Assembly: GCF_000758585.1 (NCBI RefSeq)
Contig: NZ_CP009281.1
Location: forward strand, 2,046,001 to 2,110,000
Reading direction: 5' to 3'
DNA from: Paenibacillus sp. FSL R5-0345
GTDB lineage: Bacteria; Bacillota; Bacilli; Paenibacillales; Paenibacillaceae
DNA: 64,000 nt
Part shown: positions 8,978 through 20,000 of the stretch, in pieces
Layout: every line of letters starts with the position of its first letter
How positions within the stretch are numbered: the stretch's first letter is position 1
Translations under genes and position numbers: made by a program
Notes under the pieces: generated by a model
Seen by the model: the letters and a program-made list of their open reading frames with translations, nothing else
Database searches by the model: none
What the model was told of the DNA's origin: nothing

Positions 8978-11032
8978 ATGAAAAAGCTATGGACTCTACA
9001 GTTTAGATCAGTTGGGATAAAATTGTTCGTTATTCTTTTCAGCTCCATAGTGCTCTTATCCACTGTTCTAGGATTGACTTCATATTTTGCTGCCAAAGAT
9101 ATCATTACAGATGAGGTTGCCGCGGCCTCCTCACAGTCTGTAGTTCAAGCAGCGGACAAGCTGGATTTTGTTCTAACCGAATATGAAGCGCTTTCGAGGC
9201 AATTTGCACTCGACTCCGCATTAAAAGGTGACTTGGAAAAAATAAATAGTGGTGAACTTACAACGGTAGCTAAAGTTGCTGCAGAAGATCGGATTCGCAG
9301 AAAGCTAGACTTAGTTAAAGGTTCAGATGAGCGGATGTATGGCGTCAGACTGGTATCTAAGAGCTTGGAAGAAACAGAATCTTATAAATCTGCAGGTATT
9401 AGTGGTCTCCGTAGTGATGAAGGTATTGCTGAGAGACTGAAACAAATTGAGGATGCTAAAGGAGAGCCAGTATGGTTTCCGGTTCGTGAGAAGGGCTTCT
9501 TTGATGCTTATACTGAACCATCTTTAACTATGGGGAGATTGCTTCGCAATCTATTGCATCCTGAAGCGGAGTACTACATGCTCATCGAAGTTAAAGGGAA
9601 GGCCATGACTGAAATGTTATCTAATCTTCAGATTGGAATTACCGGTGAGATTCGAATTTTGAACACAGATGGTAACATTGTTTATGGTACGGATAATGCT
9701 AAACTGGGTCAACCCTCTTACATAAAAGTATCAGAAGAGCAAGATATAGAAAAGAATCATTCATTTACAGCAGCCGATGAGAAGGGAAGTCCTCAGCTTG
9801 TCGTTTATCAGCCTTTAACGACCGCTAAGTGGACACTCATGGGATATGCACCGGTTAGTGATTTTACGAAGTCGGCGGACAAGCTTCTTTATATTACGTT
9901 CTCTGTGGTGCTTGCAGCTGCCGTGATAGCCCTGTTAATTGGTTATGTTCTTGTTCGTTTGGTTGGGCGTCCACTAGGTAAACTGGCGACCTTAATGGAA
10001 GAAGGTGAGCGAGGAAACCTTCGTGTACGAACAAATTTTAAGGGTAAGGATGAGATTGGCCGGCTCGGGCATAGCTTTAACAAAATGATGGAGCAAATTT
10101 CTCTGCTTGCAAGCCAGAGTGAGATGTCAGCGGATGAAGTGCTTGGTACTTCGGAACAATTAGTCAAAGCATCAGGTACAACCTCACTTCATGCCAGAGA
10201 GGTTGCATCCGCTACAGGTGAGATTGCACTTGGAGCAGCTAGCCTTGCTGTCGAAGCAGAAAGAAGCCATGCTAATGTCGAAATCATTGGCAGCAAGATG
10301 AGTGAAGTAACCGAACTAAATACAGTAATGGACGCTTCGGCGGAACGAGTTATTGAGGTTAGTGATCAAGGGACAGAGCTGATGAAGCTGCTAGTAGAGC
10401 AGAGTGAGTCTACGGTGGAAATGTTCAATCGAATACAAGAGAACTCCAATAAGCTAAGAGAGAGTACTCATTTAATTCGCAGTATTCTTAGTCCTATGAT
10501 TGCTGTGAATAAGCAGACCAATATTTTGGCGCTAAATGCCACTATAGAGGCGGTAAGAGCCGGTGCAGCAGGCAGAGGCTTTATAGTGATTGCTGATGAA
10601 ATCAGACAGCTCGCAAATCAATCGAATGATTCGATCCAATCGGTCTCCAAGATTACGGAAGAGATTGGTCTACACATTGAGAACACGGTTAAAGATATCA
10701 ATGAGACCGCTCCAAAGTTCCGTGAGCAGATTTCTTCCGTACGTGAGTCGTCGACGATCTTTGCAAGTGTCAAAGAGGAAATGGAACACTTCATGGGGCA
10801 TCTTAGTGAATCCTCTGCTTCTATTCATGAACTGATAGCGTTTCAGCGTCAATTAGGTGAATCCATGGCGAGTGTCAGTTCCATTGTGCAGCAGACGACG
10901 GCTTCGACGCAGGAGGTAGCTTCTATGTCTTCACAGCAATTTACTGTAAGTGAGGAGCTAGTTTCCTTATCCCAAAAGCTAGAGAGCTTAGCAGCAGATC
11001 TTAAGCAATCTATGGTTTCTTTTCAAGTATGA
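8978..11032 (+). CDS. Methyl-accepting chemotaxis protein
   Basis: 684 residues. ATG 8978 is chosen because GGGAG ends 8 nt upstream; the GTG at 8969 lies within the ribosome site. A first membrane span (about 11-35) is followed by an extracellular sensor of about 265 residues of Cache-like character, a second span (about 304-329), a HAMP linker and a cytoplasmic signalling coiled coil. The hairpin tip is recognisable ([17 protein letters not shown], then [15 protein letters not shown]), with small departures from the usual AAIEAARAGE. The ligand is unknown. Its place between the maltodextrin importer and a sugar regulator suggests, but does not prove, a carbohydrate attractant. Confidence 0.92.
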   Translation: MKKLWTLQFRSVGIKLFVILFSSIVLLSTVLGLTSYFAAKDIITDEVAAASSQSVVQAADKLDFVLTEYEALSRQFALDSALKGDLEKINSGELTTVAKVAAEDRIRRKLDLVKGSDERMYGVRLVSKSLEETESYKSAGISGLRSDEGIAERLKQIEDAKGEPVWFPVREKGFFDAYTEPSLTMGRLLRNLLHPEAEYYMLIEVKGKAMTEMLSNLQIGITGEIRILNTDGNIVYGTDNAKLGQPSYIKVSEEQDIEKNHSFTAADEKGSPQLVVYQPLTTAKWTLMGYAPVSDFTKSADKLLYITFSVVLAAAVIALLIGYVLVRLVGRPLGKLATLMEEGERGNLRVRTNFKGKDEIGRLGHSFNKMMEQISLLASQSEMSADEVLGTSEQLVKASGTTSLHAREVASATGEIALGAASLAVEAERSHANVEIIGSKMSEVTELNTVMDASAERVIEVSDQGTELMKLLVEQSESTVEMFNRIQENSNKLRESTHLIRSILSPMIAVNKQTNILALNATIEAVRAGAAGRGFIVIADEIRQLANQSNDSIQSVSKITEEIGLHIENTVKDINETAPKFREQISSVRESSTIFASVKEEMEHFMGHLSESSASIHELIAFQRQLGESMASVSSIVQQTTASTQEVASMSSQQFTVSEELVSLSQKLESLAADLKQSMVSFQV

Positions 11033-11055
11033 GAATTACATCTTAATAATAAAAA

Positions 11056-11106
11056 CAATAAAACGAGTAATTCTCCTGTATATTGGAGTTTTGCTCGTTT
11101 TTTCTA
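11056..11106 (+). terminator. Terminator after the chemoreceptor gene
   Basis: AAAACGAG and CTCC pair with TTGGAG and CTCGTTTT around a short loop, ending in a T6 run. Confidence 0.75.
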
Positions 11107-11197
11107 ACTTAATGACTTCAAGGAGCTCTTCTTGTCTTAGAAGTGGTTTGGGAGATACACTTGGATTAACATTTTAATAGAAGAAAGGAGTGATCGA

Positions 11198-12130
11198 ATG
11201 ACGAATTTGCATCTAAGTCTTAGTGGGAGTCTTTTTCAGCAGGCATTAATTGAAGGGGATTATAGTCCTCGGTTTTTTGCTTACTATTATAAACAGTGGA
11301 ACAATTACAGCATGTCTTACCATCAGCATAATTCAACCGAAATCATGTATTTGATCTCAGGAAGTTGTGTCGTGGATGTCTGTCCAAAAGCAGATGAAGA
11401 AGAGAGATTTAAGTTAAAGCGGGGAGAATTGATCATACTCGATGCAAATGTACCGCACAGACTGATTGTCGAGGATGGATCGCCTTGTCGAATGCTAAAT
11501 GTGGAGTTTGGATTTATGGAATATACAGGGGTTGCTCCATCTATCGGCAAGCTTGCCCTGCAAGAAAAGGCCCTTGCTGAATGGTTGCAGGCCCCCTTTT
11601 CCAGTCTAGTCATGCCTGATCCGGAGGAAATCTATCATGTTCTAAAAGGACTTGTACTGGAGCTTGATCAAAGTGGCGGGAAAGGTGGAAGTATGGTCGA
11701 CTTATTGTTCTGTGAGCTTATGCTTCGATTATCTAGCTTGCGACAGGATCAGCTTCATACCAGCCAACAGCCTTCACAGCTCTATGTTAGGCGGAGTATT
11801 GAATTCCTTCATCAGAATTATGACCAGAGTATTCAGGTTAAGGATATCGCTGCTGCAGTCAATCTGCATCCCGGATATCTGCATCGTATTTTTAAGTCGC
11901 ATACAGGCCGGACAGTCAGTGATTATTTGAATATGCTGCGAATGGAGAAAGCAAAGATGCTGCTGGGGCAGAGTGATATTCCAATTGCTGAAATTGCCGA
12001 TTATGTAGGAATTAGCAGCAGGCAATACTTTCATCTCCTCTTCAAAAAATACACAGACAACACGCCAGTAGAATATCGCAATTCCATTGAGCGTCATTCC
12101 TGGAGTTACGAAGAGATGGATCTTCAATAG
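11198..12130 (+). CDS. AraC-family transcriptional regulator with cupin sensor domain
   Basis: 310 residues, ATG preceded by AAAGGAGTG. The N-terminal half is an AraC-type cupin (MSYHQHNSTEIMYLISGS at about 35-52, then RGELIILDANVPHRL), the fold that binds sugars in this family. The C-terminal 100 residues hold two helix-turn-helix motifs (IQVKDIAAAVNLHPGYLHRI and IPIAEIADYVGISSRQYFHL). It lies 118 nt upstream of the GH4 glycosidase on the same strand, with no terminator between, and is probably its regulator, responding to the substrate or product. The region between the genes has an extended -10 for the glycosidase. Confidence 0.9.
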   Translation: MTNLHLSLSGSLFQQALIEGDYSPRFFAYYYKQWNNYSMSYHQHNSTEIMYLISGSCVVDVCPKADEEERFKLKRGELIILDANVPHRLIVEDGSPCRMLNVEFGFMEYTGVAPSIGKLALQEKALAEWLQAPFSSLVMPDPEEIYHVLKGLVLELDQSGGKGGSMVDLLFCELMLRLSSLRQDQLHTSQQPSQLYVRRSIEFLHQNYDQSIQVKDIAAAVNLHPGYLHRIFKSHTGRTVSDYLNMLRMEKAKMLLGQSDIPIAEIADYVGISSRQYFHLLFKKYTDNTPVEYRNSIERHSWSYEEMDLQ

Positions 12131-12201
12131 ATAGGTTAGGATTTTAGACACCTTCCTTCAAAAGAGGTCATGATATTGGTTACGCTTTCCTAAGCTCCCT
12201 T

Positions 12202-12239
12202 GCTACAATGGACAGGAACGATCAATTCATTACCGGAGG
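12202..12239 (+). promoter_or_regulatory. Promoter and start-deciding ribosome site of the GH4 gene
   Basis: TGCTACAAT (12201-12209) is an extended -10 element; a weak -35 (TTACGC) lies 18 nt upstream. GGAGG (12235-12239) directly touches the ATG at 12240, so initiation should occur at the next in-frame ATG, 12249, at 9-nt spacing. Confidence 0.5.
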
Positions 12240-12248
12240 ATGATAAGG

Positions 12249-13754
12249 ATGTCATTTAAAGTGTCTTTTATAGGGGCTGGCAGTATTGGATTTACCCGTG
12301 GCTTGTTGCGAGACTTACTAACTGTATCGGAATTTAAAAATATTGAAGTCTCATTTATGGATATTAATAGTCACAACTTGGAGATGGTTACCGAACTGTG
12401 CCAACGTGATATTAAAGAGAATGGATTAAATATTCAAATCCAGGCGACTACGGATCGAAGAGAAGCTCTGAAGGATGCCAAGTACGTATTTTGTACTATT
12501 CGTATGGGTGGACTGGAAGCATTTGCAACAGACATAGATATTCCATTGAAATACGGAGTCGATCAGTGCGTAGGGGATACCCTTTGTGCTGGAGGCATCA
12601 TGTATGGACAGCGTGGGATTGCGGAAATGTTGAATATTTGTCGCGATATTAGGGAGATGGCTGCACCGGATGTCCTCTTACTTAACTATTCGAACCCTAT
12701 GGCTATGCTAACTTGGGCTTGCAATAAATACGGTGGTGTACGGACGATTGGTCTGTGTCATGGGGTGCAGCATGGGCATGGGCAAATTGCAGATGTGTAT
12801 GGGCTGAAGAAATCAGAAGTCGATATTATTTGTGCGGGTATCAATCACCAGACCTGGTATATTTCGGCGAGTCATAAGGGTAAAGATTTGACCGGTGGTC
12901 TCCTAGAAGCCTTTGAGAATCACCCGGAATTCAGTCGCACGGAAAAAGTTCGGATTGACATGTTACGCCGCTTTGGATATTACAGTACAGAATCCAATGG
13001 CCACCTAAGTGAATATGTGCCATGGTACCGTAAACGCAGCGATGAAATTATGGATTGGATCGATCTCGGAAGCTGGATTAACGGTGAGACTGGTGGATAT
13101 CTACGTGTCTGCACAGAAGGGCGGAATTGGTTCGAAACGGATTTTCCGAATTGGATGAAGGACTCGGCACTGGAGTATACGGTGGAGAATCGCGGAGAAG
13201 AGCATGGTTCTTTCATTATTGAAGGATTGGAAACGGGCAGAGTATACAGAGGTCACTTTAACACTGTGAATAATGGCGTAATTTCAAATCTGCCAGATGA
13301 CGCGATTATTGAAGCACCGGGTTATGTGGATCGGAACGGAATATCGATGCCGATTGTGGGCGAATTGCCTTTAGGAGCAGCCGCAGTGTGCAATGTTAGT
13401 ATCTCAGTGCAACGTTTAGCCGTCGAAGCTGCTGTGCATGGCGATGACAAGCTGCTGCGTCAAGCATTTATGATGGATCCGTTGGTAGGTGCGGTATGTA
13501 ACCCGAAAGAAATCTGGCAGATGGTCGATGAGATGCTCGTCGCAGGGGAACAGTGGCTACCTCAATACAGCGAAGCTATTGCTAAGGCAAAGGAACGTTT
13601 AGCTTCAGAAGAGCTTATCCCAACGAACGCTAACAATGAGGGAGCTGCACGACTGAAGGTGAAGACGGTGGATGAGATGATGCAGGACCGGGAAGCAGCG
13701 AACAAAAATGCCGGTGAGTCTGACAAAGGTAAGGACAGAGAGAAGGTACATTAG
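12249..13754 (+). CDS. NAD-dependent GH4 glycosidase (alpha-galactosidase/alpha-glucosidase type)
   Basis: 501 residues, a little longer than MelA of E. coli. GAGSIGF (residues 8-14) is the NAD-binding loop. NYSNPMAM and GLCHGVQ (Cys170-His171) supply the Mn2+-binding Cys/His typical of GH4, and GINHQTWY carries the next metal histidine. GH4 enzymes cleave by oxidising C3 of the sugar with bound NAD and then eliminating the aglycone. Such genes are usually labelled alpha-galactosidase (melA), but the CHGV motif differs from the CHSV that I recall for MelA and fits better the CHG class linked to alpha-glucosidases and glucuronidases. The charged C-terminal tail (485-501) is probably disordered. 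The flanking AraC gene is its likely regulator. Confidence 0.85.
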   Translation: MSFKVSFIGAGSIGFTRGLLRDLLTVSEFKNIEVSFMDINSHNLEMVTELCQRDIKENGLNIQIQATTDRREALKDAKYVFCTIRMGGLEAFATDIDIPLKYGVDQCVGDTLCAGGIMYGQRGIAEMLNICRDIREMAAPDVLLLNYSNPMAMLTWACNKYGGVRTIGLCHGVQHGHGQIADVYGLKKSEVDIICAGINHQTWYISASHKGKDLTGGLLEAFENHPEFSRTEKVRIDMLRRFGYYSTESNGHLSEYVPWYRKRSDEIMDWIDLGSWINGETGGYLRVCTEGRNWFETDFPNWMKDSALEYTVENRGEEHGSFIIEGLETGRVYRGHFNTVNNGVISNLPDDAIIEAPGYVDRNGISMPIVGELPLGAAAVCNVSISVQRLAVEAAVHGDDKLLRQAFMMDPLVGAVCNPKEIWQMVDEMLVAGEQWLPQYSEAIAKAKERLASEELIPTNANNEGAARLKVKTVDEMMQDREAANKNAGESDKGKDREKVH

Positions 13755-13847
13755 GCTGTAATCTGACAGCTACTTTGTACGCGCCGTGAGTGATACTCGA
13801 ATCAGACGAATTATGCTATTTTGTATAAAGAGAAGAAACGCCAAAAA

Positions 13848-13898
13848 ATGCGGGTGTCCCAAAAGCCATGAAATGGCTGATAGGACATCCGTATTTTT
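13848..13898. terminator. Bidirectional terminator between GH4 gene and yhbH
   Basis: ATGCGGGTGTCC pairs, with wobbles, with GGACATCCGTAT around an inner AGCCAT/ATGGCT stem. There are A/T tracts on both sides, so it can serve both convergent genes. Confidence 0.75.
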
Positions 13899-13909
13899 GA
13901 GTGGAGGGA

Positions 13910-15073
13910 TTATGAATGAACAGTGCCCTTTTGACTGAAGAAGGTCTTTAGCGCCTGATACACTTCTTTTTTGTCTTTAATGACATAATGCATGAATTGT
14001 TCGTGCTTTAGATGACGATAAGCGGACATTAACGTGCTGCTGCGATTATACTGATTCACTTCGCCGTAGCCGAACATATTGCTGCGTTTCAGTAGTTCTC
14101 CGATCAGTTTCACACAACGTTCGTTGTCGGAGGTGAGATTATCACCATCGGAGAAGTGAAATGGATAAATATTGTACTGCGCAGGCGGGTAGCGGCTGTC
14201 GATAATCTCAATTGCTTTTTGATAGGCTGAGGAGCAGATGGTTCCCCCACTCTCCCCGCGGGTGAAGAAATCATGCTCGCTGACCTCTTTAGCCTCTGTA
14301 TGGTGGGCGAGAAAGACAATCTCTACCTTTTCATATTGGCGGCGTAGAAAGCGGGTCATCCAGAAGAAGAAGCTACGGGCGCAATATTTTTCAAAAGAAC
14401 CCATCGAACCTGACGTATCCATCATCGCAATAATGACCGCATTGGAGTGTGGCGTTCTAATGTCATCCCATGTTTTGTAGCGTAGATCGTCAGGACTTAT
14501 ACTGTGAATTCCGGGATTGCCTCTGCTTGCATTACGCCGAAGATTCTCCAGAAGAGTACGTTTCTTATCGATGTTAGACATCATGCCTTTTTTACGGATA
14601 TCATTGAAGATGATAGATTTAACTTCGATCTCTTCCTTATTCTTTGGCTTCAGATGTGGCAACTCCATATCCTGAAACAAGATGTCCTCCAGATCTTCTA
14701 GATTGACCTCAGCTTCTACAGTATCTTGACCGGGTTGATCGCCTGCTTTTTCCCCTTTGCCGGGCTGTGCCGACTGTGAATCGCGTCCAAGTACATCGCC
14801 GACCTGACTTTCCCCGTCTCCCTGTCCTACATGCTTTTGCTTGCGAAAATTATAAATAATTCGATACTCATCAAGACTCCGAATCGGAACCTTAACAATC
14901 TGCTTACCACCTGACAAAATGATATTTTCTTCGGTCACGAGATCCGGCAAATTATCCTTGATAGCTTCTCTGACCTTTTGCTGATGACGTTCCTGATCCT
15001 GATGACCTTTGCGATGAAGGGACCAGTCTTCTTTTGAGACAATAAAGGAAAAGGGACCAGATGATTGCGACAG
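13910..15073 (-). CDS. yhbH: Sporulation protein YhbH (DUF444 family)
   Basis: Close to B. subtilis YhbH throughout: [19 protein letters not shown] and [14 protein letters not shown] near the N-terminus, and a von Willebrand-like segment ([13 protein letters not shown], with a MIDAS-like DTSGS) in the C-terminal half. The open frame begins at a TTG (15148) without a ribosome site. A strong GGGAGG lies at 15087-15082, and 8 nt after it is CTG at 15073, which gives 387 residues, about the length of the Bacillus protein. I therefore place the start at CTG 15073; an ATC (15076) is also possible. The family is made in the mother cell under SigmaE in Bacillus and its biochemical role is unknown. 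A SigmaE-like promoter is visible upstream. Confidence 0.88.
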   Translation of the reverse strand: MSQSSGPFSFIVSKEDWSLHRKGHQDQERHQQKVREAIKDNLPDLVTEENIILSGGKQIVKVPIRSLDEYRIIYNFRKQKHVGQGDGESQVGDVLGRDSQSAQPGKGEKAGDQPGQDTVEAEVNLEDLEDILFQDMELPHLKPKNKEEIEVKSIIFNDIRKKGMMSNIDKKRTLLENLRRNASRGNPGIHSISPDDLRYKTWDDIRTPHSNAVIIAMMDTSGSMGSFEKYCARSFFFWMTRFLRRQYEKVEIVFLAHHTEAKEVSEHDFFTRGESGGTICSSAYQKAIEIIDSRYPPAQYNIYPFHFSDGDNLTSDNERCVKLIGELLKRSNMFGYGEVNQYNRSSTLMSAYRHLKHEQFMHYVIKDKKEVYQALKTFFSQKGTVHS

Positions 15074-15209
15074 GATGACCACCTCCCATGGAATATAAAT
15101 GTTGATTGAAGGAACCTTATGCAAAGTATATATTTGGGGTCCCCGCAAAGTGCCTGTGTACGTATCGAAAGCAAAGACTCACTTTGTGGGGATGTTTTAA
15201 AAATATAAG

Positions 15210-15239
15210 AAAGTATAAGTTTCACCCTATACATTATTC
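15210..15239 (-). promoter_or_regulatory. Candidate SigmaE promoter of yhbH
   Basis: On the minus strand GAATAAT (15239-15233) fits the SigmaE -35 pattern, and 15 nt later TATACTTT (15217-15210) fits the -10 CATACAHT at 6 of 8 positions. In Bacillus yhbH belongs to the SigmaE regulon. Between here and the DUF11 stop codon is a CGTCTTT/AAAAGACG palindrome (15261-15282) without a clear T-run. Confidence 0.4.
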
Positions 15240-15344
15240 TTATATTTCTACGAGAAACGGATATCGTCTTTAAAAGACGACAACGTCGTTTCTTCTTGGG
15301 TTGTAACTAAAGTATATTCATGGGGATGGGGGATATGTGATTTC

Positions 15345-16049
15345 TTATTCACTGATCTCTTCCACGGTCAATATATAACTGTTCGACTGGCTCTCGCCAG
15401 TGTATTCACGTCCATCAAGATTGAAGAAATATTGAGCGGTTACTAAGCCTTTAAGGAAACGACCCAGTACATGTTCACTTACCCGGACAAAATAATGGAT
15501 GTTTACAGTAGCAGCAGCTTTGACTGTCCCTAGCGACAAAGTGCCATTAAATGATGATTGGGGATGTGGAATTCCATCAATCACAATGCTGCTAGGATCC
15601 AAAAGACATTCCTCTGGCGTTAGCCGATTAAGGGATACTTCAGCTGGCCAATTTCCACTATTCGTTAGGGAGATCCAGCACTGGACGTGTTCTCCTGCTT
15701 CCACAAGGGTAGGCTTTGCATGTGTTTCGAGAGAAATGACAGGTGTGACTATTAAGGTGGTAACAGTATTGGAGCGGGAGGTTTGTCTTACTGTTCGTCC
15801 GTCCGGGAGCACAAAGGTATATTGAACACTACCATGGTTTTGTACAGCTGCAATGGCATGGATATTTATAGCTGCAGGTATGCTCACTTGAAAGACCACG
15901 ACCGTAGAGGTTCCACCTCTTAATGTACCAAGCTGAATGCCATCTGCTGGACGGGCTCCTTTTAGCATCACTCCGTTTAAAAGAACGCTATCCCATACAA
16001 AAAGAGTACCAGAAGGGATGGCATCCGTCAGAACTGCATTTACGGCCAA
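15345..16049 (-). pseudogene. Giant DUF11-repeat protein, C-terminal fragment (frameshifted)
   Basis: This frame continues the repeat protein after a second frameshift. Its open stretch can be followed back past the Met at 16049 to about 16120: VTAAPGDNLRYELTVTNSG is in this frame and completes the repeat started in the previous one. It contains the end of repeat 18 and all of repeat 19 (AGEHVQCWISLTNSGNW), then ends in EYTGESQSNSYILTVEEISE. There is no LPXTG signal, no terminal membrane span and no SLH or choline-binding module, so any surface attachment must be non-covalent or through partners. It has no ribosome site of its own, which argues that it is part of one large gene. Confidence 0.8.
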
Positions 16050-16081
16050 GGTCCCGCTGTTAGTTACCGTTAGTTCATATC

Positions 16082-17029
16082 TTAGGTTGTCACCTGGAGC
16101 GGCTGTAACATGTCTACTTTTTTGCTGATACTGACACCTGCCAGGACAAGGGAGACAACCACAGTGTTGCTCTCGATCGTATTTGGATCCTCATCGACGG
16201 AATAAGTGACCAATGCACGATTTGTCAGGTCCAAGGATGGAGGGATCTCTGTAACTCGGACGCGAAAGGTGATGTCAATGCTTAAGTCTTTATCCAGTTG
16301 ACCGATTGCTATTCCTTGTGTTGGATCTGATTCTGGATAATAGATTCCACCTGCAATGACACTCCCTGGAATGAATACGGCTCCGTTTGGGATAGAAATC
16401 GTTGCGGTGATTTGGTTTAATAGACTGTTGCCTTCGTTCGTGAGCCGCAATGTATAGGTAACTACATCTCCTATAAAAGAAGTTGGAGTGCTTGAAGTCA
16501 ACGAAGTAGAGAGCTGGTACGAACGTAAAGAAACTAGTACGGAATTAGAATATAAATCTCCATTAATGATTCTTCCCTCCGGTGTAGTAAAAGGAAAACG
16601 GCCTAGCGCTTTATTTTGCAGCATTAACGAAGAAGGTAATGAAATGATGACAACTTGAAAGGCGATGCTCACTTGACTCTGCGGAGCAATAGAACCTAGC
16701 GTTATGCCCGAAGACGGTGTAGCCCCTGGGAGAGGCACACCGTCTCTTAGCACACTGTTGGAAATAAAGGAAACACCCTCTGGAAGAATGTCATACACCG
16801 TTAGCACAGCTTCTGTGTTTCCATTATTAGAAGCTGTAATGGTATACACAAGGGTGTCACCTAATGAGGCATGAAGTTTATCTGTACTCTTCAGCAATGA
16901 AAGTACCGGGCCCACGACCGGGGTGTTAACGGTATTGGAATAGACAATGCCGTCAACACCCGCCGCCGAGTTGAAGAGTACCATAGATTGATTGGTTACG
17001 ACAGGCTGGGTGCGTGAGCCGGGAATCAT
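16082..17029 (-). pseudogene. Giant DUF11-repeat protein, middle fragment (frameshifted)
   Basis: The Met at 17029 overlaps the stop codon of the upstream frame by 4 nt (TTATGA on the minus strand), which could imitate translational coupling. The sequence however resumes in the middle of a repeat (TQPVVTNQSMVLFNSAAGVDG aligns with SPAQLLNKSTASYSSGAFTG of other repeats), so a frameshift is more likely. It carries repeats 16 and 17 and the first strand of 18. The frame is lost at AGC-AAAAAA-GTA (T6 on the plus strand, 16118-16123); one more A would restore SKKSRHVTAAPGDNLRY. Confidence 0.8.
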
Positions 17030-20000
17030 AACGCTACTACCTTAACCTGGAAGGTGATGGTTGAAGAAGCACCGGCAGCAATAGTGCCGATGGCTATACC
17101 GGAAGCCGGGCTGCCATTAGGTCGTGGGGTTCCGTCTACAGTGATGCTGCCGGTTACAAACTGGCTGCCTGCTGGGATAGGGTCAACCATGATGACGTTA
17201 TTGACTGGTGAAATCCCTAAATTGGTAACAACAATCGTATAGGTGATGATATCGCCGACAACAGCATCAATAGAAGTAGTGCTCTTAACGACACTTACAT
17301 CCGGAGAAGAGACAGGGATTATTAGGACATTTGAAAGAGAAGTTCCGGTGAGCAGACGACCATCTGGTGGTGTAAATGAGAAAGTTGCTGAAGCCTGATT
17401 GACTAACTGCTGCGGTGACGGGAGGGAGGCTACTGTAACCTGCAGGGTTATGGTCACTGTTACTGTGCTTCCCGGAGCAACTGCTCCAATATTTAATCCA
17501 GTAGACGGGTCGGAGCCTGGTTGTGGCACACCATTAACGAGCACGCTGTTTGGAACGAAGATAGCCCCGCTAGGAATCGTGTCAGTTATGACTACATTTG
17601 CTATGAGGTTACCAGTATTCGTCACATTCAAGGAGTAAGTAATCGTATCTCCGACAGTTGCGGCGGTTCTGTCTGCCCCTTTGACAACTACAATGATAGG
17701 CTGATATACCGGAATAACAATCGTATTAGAGAAGGAGGATCCCGAGAAGGCTCCAGATGTGAAGCTGACGGATGCTTGATCAGTTAGCGTTGCAGGATTA
17801 GGCAGTACATTGACGATAGTGCTAAACGAGATATTGACCGTAATGCCCGGTGCAATTGTGCCCAATGAGATACCATTCGCAGGGTTGGCATTAAGGTGTG
17901 GGATACCATCAACGAGCACACTGCCAGCGATAAACGAAGAGCCCGCCGGTATGGGATCACTGATGTTTACATTGCTGATATTGGCTATTCCACTATTGGT
18001 AACTGTCAGGTTGTAGATAATAGTATCGCCTACAACGGCATCTGTAGCTGGTGATGACTTAGTTACAATAACATTCGGTGAGGATACTGAAATAGTCGAC
18101 GTGTTGGAATTGATCGAGCTGTTAAATGTCCGGCCATCAGGTAAGGTGTAAGCAAAGGCAACGGATGCTTGGTTAATTAGCTGCTGGCTTGCCGGCAGTG
18201 TTGTAATGAGTACTGAGAACATGACAGAAAGTGTTGCACCTGCGGATATCACGCCGAGTGGTATGCCAGCTGCAGGATCCGCTCCCGGAGCCGGGGCGCC
18301 TTGAATAAGTACGCTGTTAGGCACAAATGTCGTCCCAGAAGGAATAGTATCACTCAGCGTAGCCAAAGCCCCGTAATTACCTGTATTGGTTACGTTAATT
18401 GTGTAGGTAATGGTATCACCGACGGTCGCATGAACTGAATTTGAGCTTTTCGCTGCGGCTAGAATAGGTAAATAAATAGGTGTTGATACAATATTTGAAA
18501 AAGCTACATTAGAGAGTACCCCTGAGGTGAAGCTAACTGTTGATTGGTTATTTAGTAAGCCTGAAGGTGGCAATGAGACTGTGTTCACTGTGAAGGCTAC
18601 AGTTACGGTTACACCGGGTGCTATACTGCCTAAGGTTACCCCTGTGGAAGGACTAACCCCCGTACGAGGCACTCCATCTACTAGCACGCTTCCTGATACA
18701 AATGTAGTACCTGCAGGAAGGGCATCCGTGAAAACGGCATTATTCACCGCTTCAATTCCGTTATTGGTAATCGTAACCGTATAGGTAATCGTGTCTCCCA
18801 CTGTAGTTGATGTAGTTGGTGTGGATTTCACTACTGCCAAATTAGGAGAAGAGACGGGGATAGTAATCGTATTAGATAGGACAGAACCGCCAAGTGTACG
18901 CCCATCCGGAAGCGTGAAGCTATACGCTACCGTACCCTGATTGACCAGTTGTTGTGGGTTTGGCAATGAGGTGATATTTACTGTGAACACTACTGCTGTT
19001 GTACCACCTGGAGGAATAACTCCGGCAGGAATCCCCGTAGATGGATCTGCTTGTGCTAAGGGGAGTCCATTAATAAGCACACTGTTCGTAACGAAGGTAG
19101 TGCCAGCTGGTATGTTGTCAGTAACAATCAAACTTGCCGGGTAATTTCCCGTGTTACTAACGGTCAGGGTGTAACTGACAGCGTCACCTGTTGTAGCGTT
19201 ATTTGTACTAGCTGTTTTGACAACAGAGATGTTCGGCTGGTACACAGGGATGGTAACGGTATTGGAAAAAGTGGAGCCGGAAAAAACACCTGATGTAAAG
19301 GTTACGGATGCTTTATTGATGAGTGTAGCTGTGGGAGGAATAGAAGTTACAGTAACACTGTATGCAACCAGCGCTGACGCTCCAGGTCCCAAGGTACCAA
19401 TAGAAATTCCGGAAGAAGGGCTCAGGTTTGGAAAAGGCACTCCGTTCACGGATACGCTACCCGTTACAAAAGCAGCACCTGCTGGTGTTGGATCATTAAG
19501 TAATACGCTATTAACAGCTTCTAAACCGTTATTTGTAATATTTACGTTATAAGTGACCGTATCTCCGATCGCTACGGAAGTTGAGTTTGAGCTTTTGACA
19601 ACGACGATATTAGGAGCTGAGACTTGCAGTGTGACTGTATTAGATACAGCAGTTCCGCTTAAAGGTCTACCGTCAGGAGGGGTAAAGGTAAAGCTCGCAG
19701 AAGCTTGATTACTGATTTGTTGTGGTGAAGGCAGGGAAACAATGTTAACTGAGAAGCTAACAGGGACACTGGTTCCCGGTGCGACACTTCCTACAGCGAT
19801 GCCGGTATCGGGTGCTGCACCTGGTTGCGGCATACCCCCTACAATTACACTGTTAGGGTTAAAAACAGTCCCAGCTGGAATGTTATCAGTTAAGGTTACA
19901 TTTGCAGCAAGATTACCTGTATTACTTACTACCACTGTGTAGATGACTGTATCGCCTACAACTAGCGCATCGAAATCACCGTCTCCATCTACGGCACTTT

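Noticed and set aside
17026..17029. TTATGA overlap considered as true translational coupling of two DUF11 genes
   Set aside because: The downstream frame resumes inside a repeat at the position expected for a continuous protein, and there is no ribosome site.
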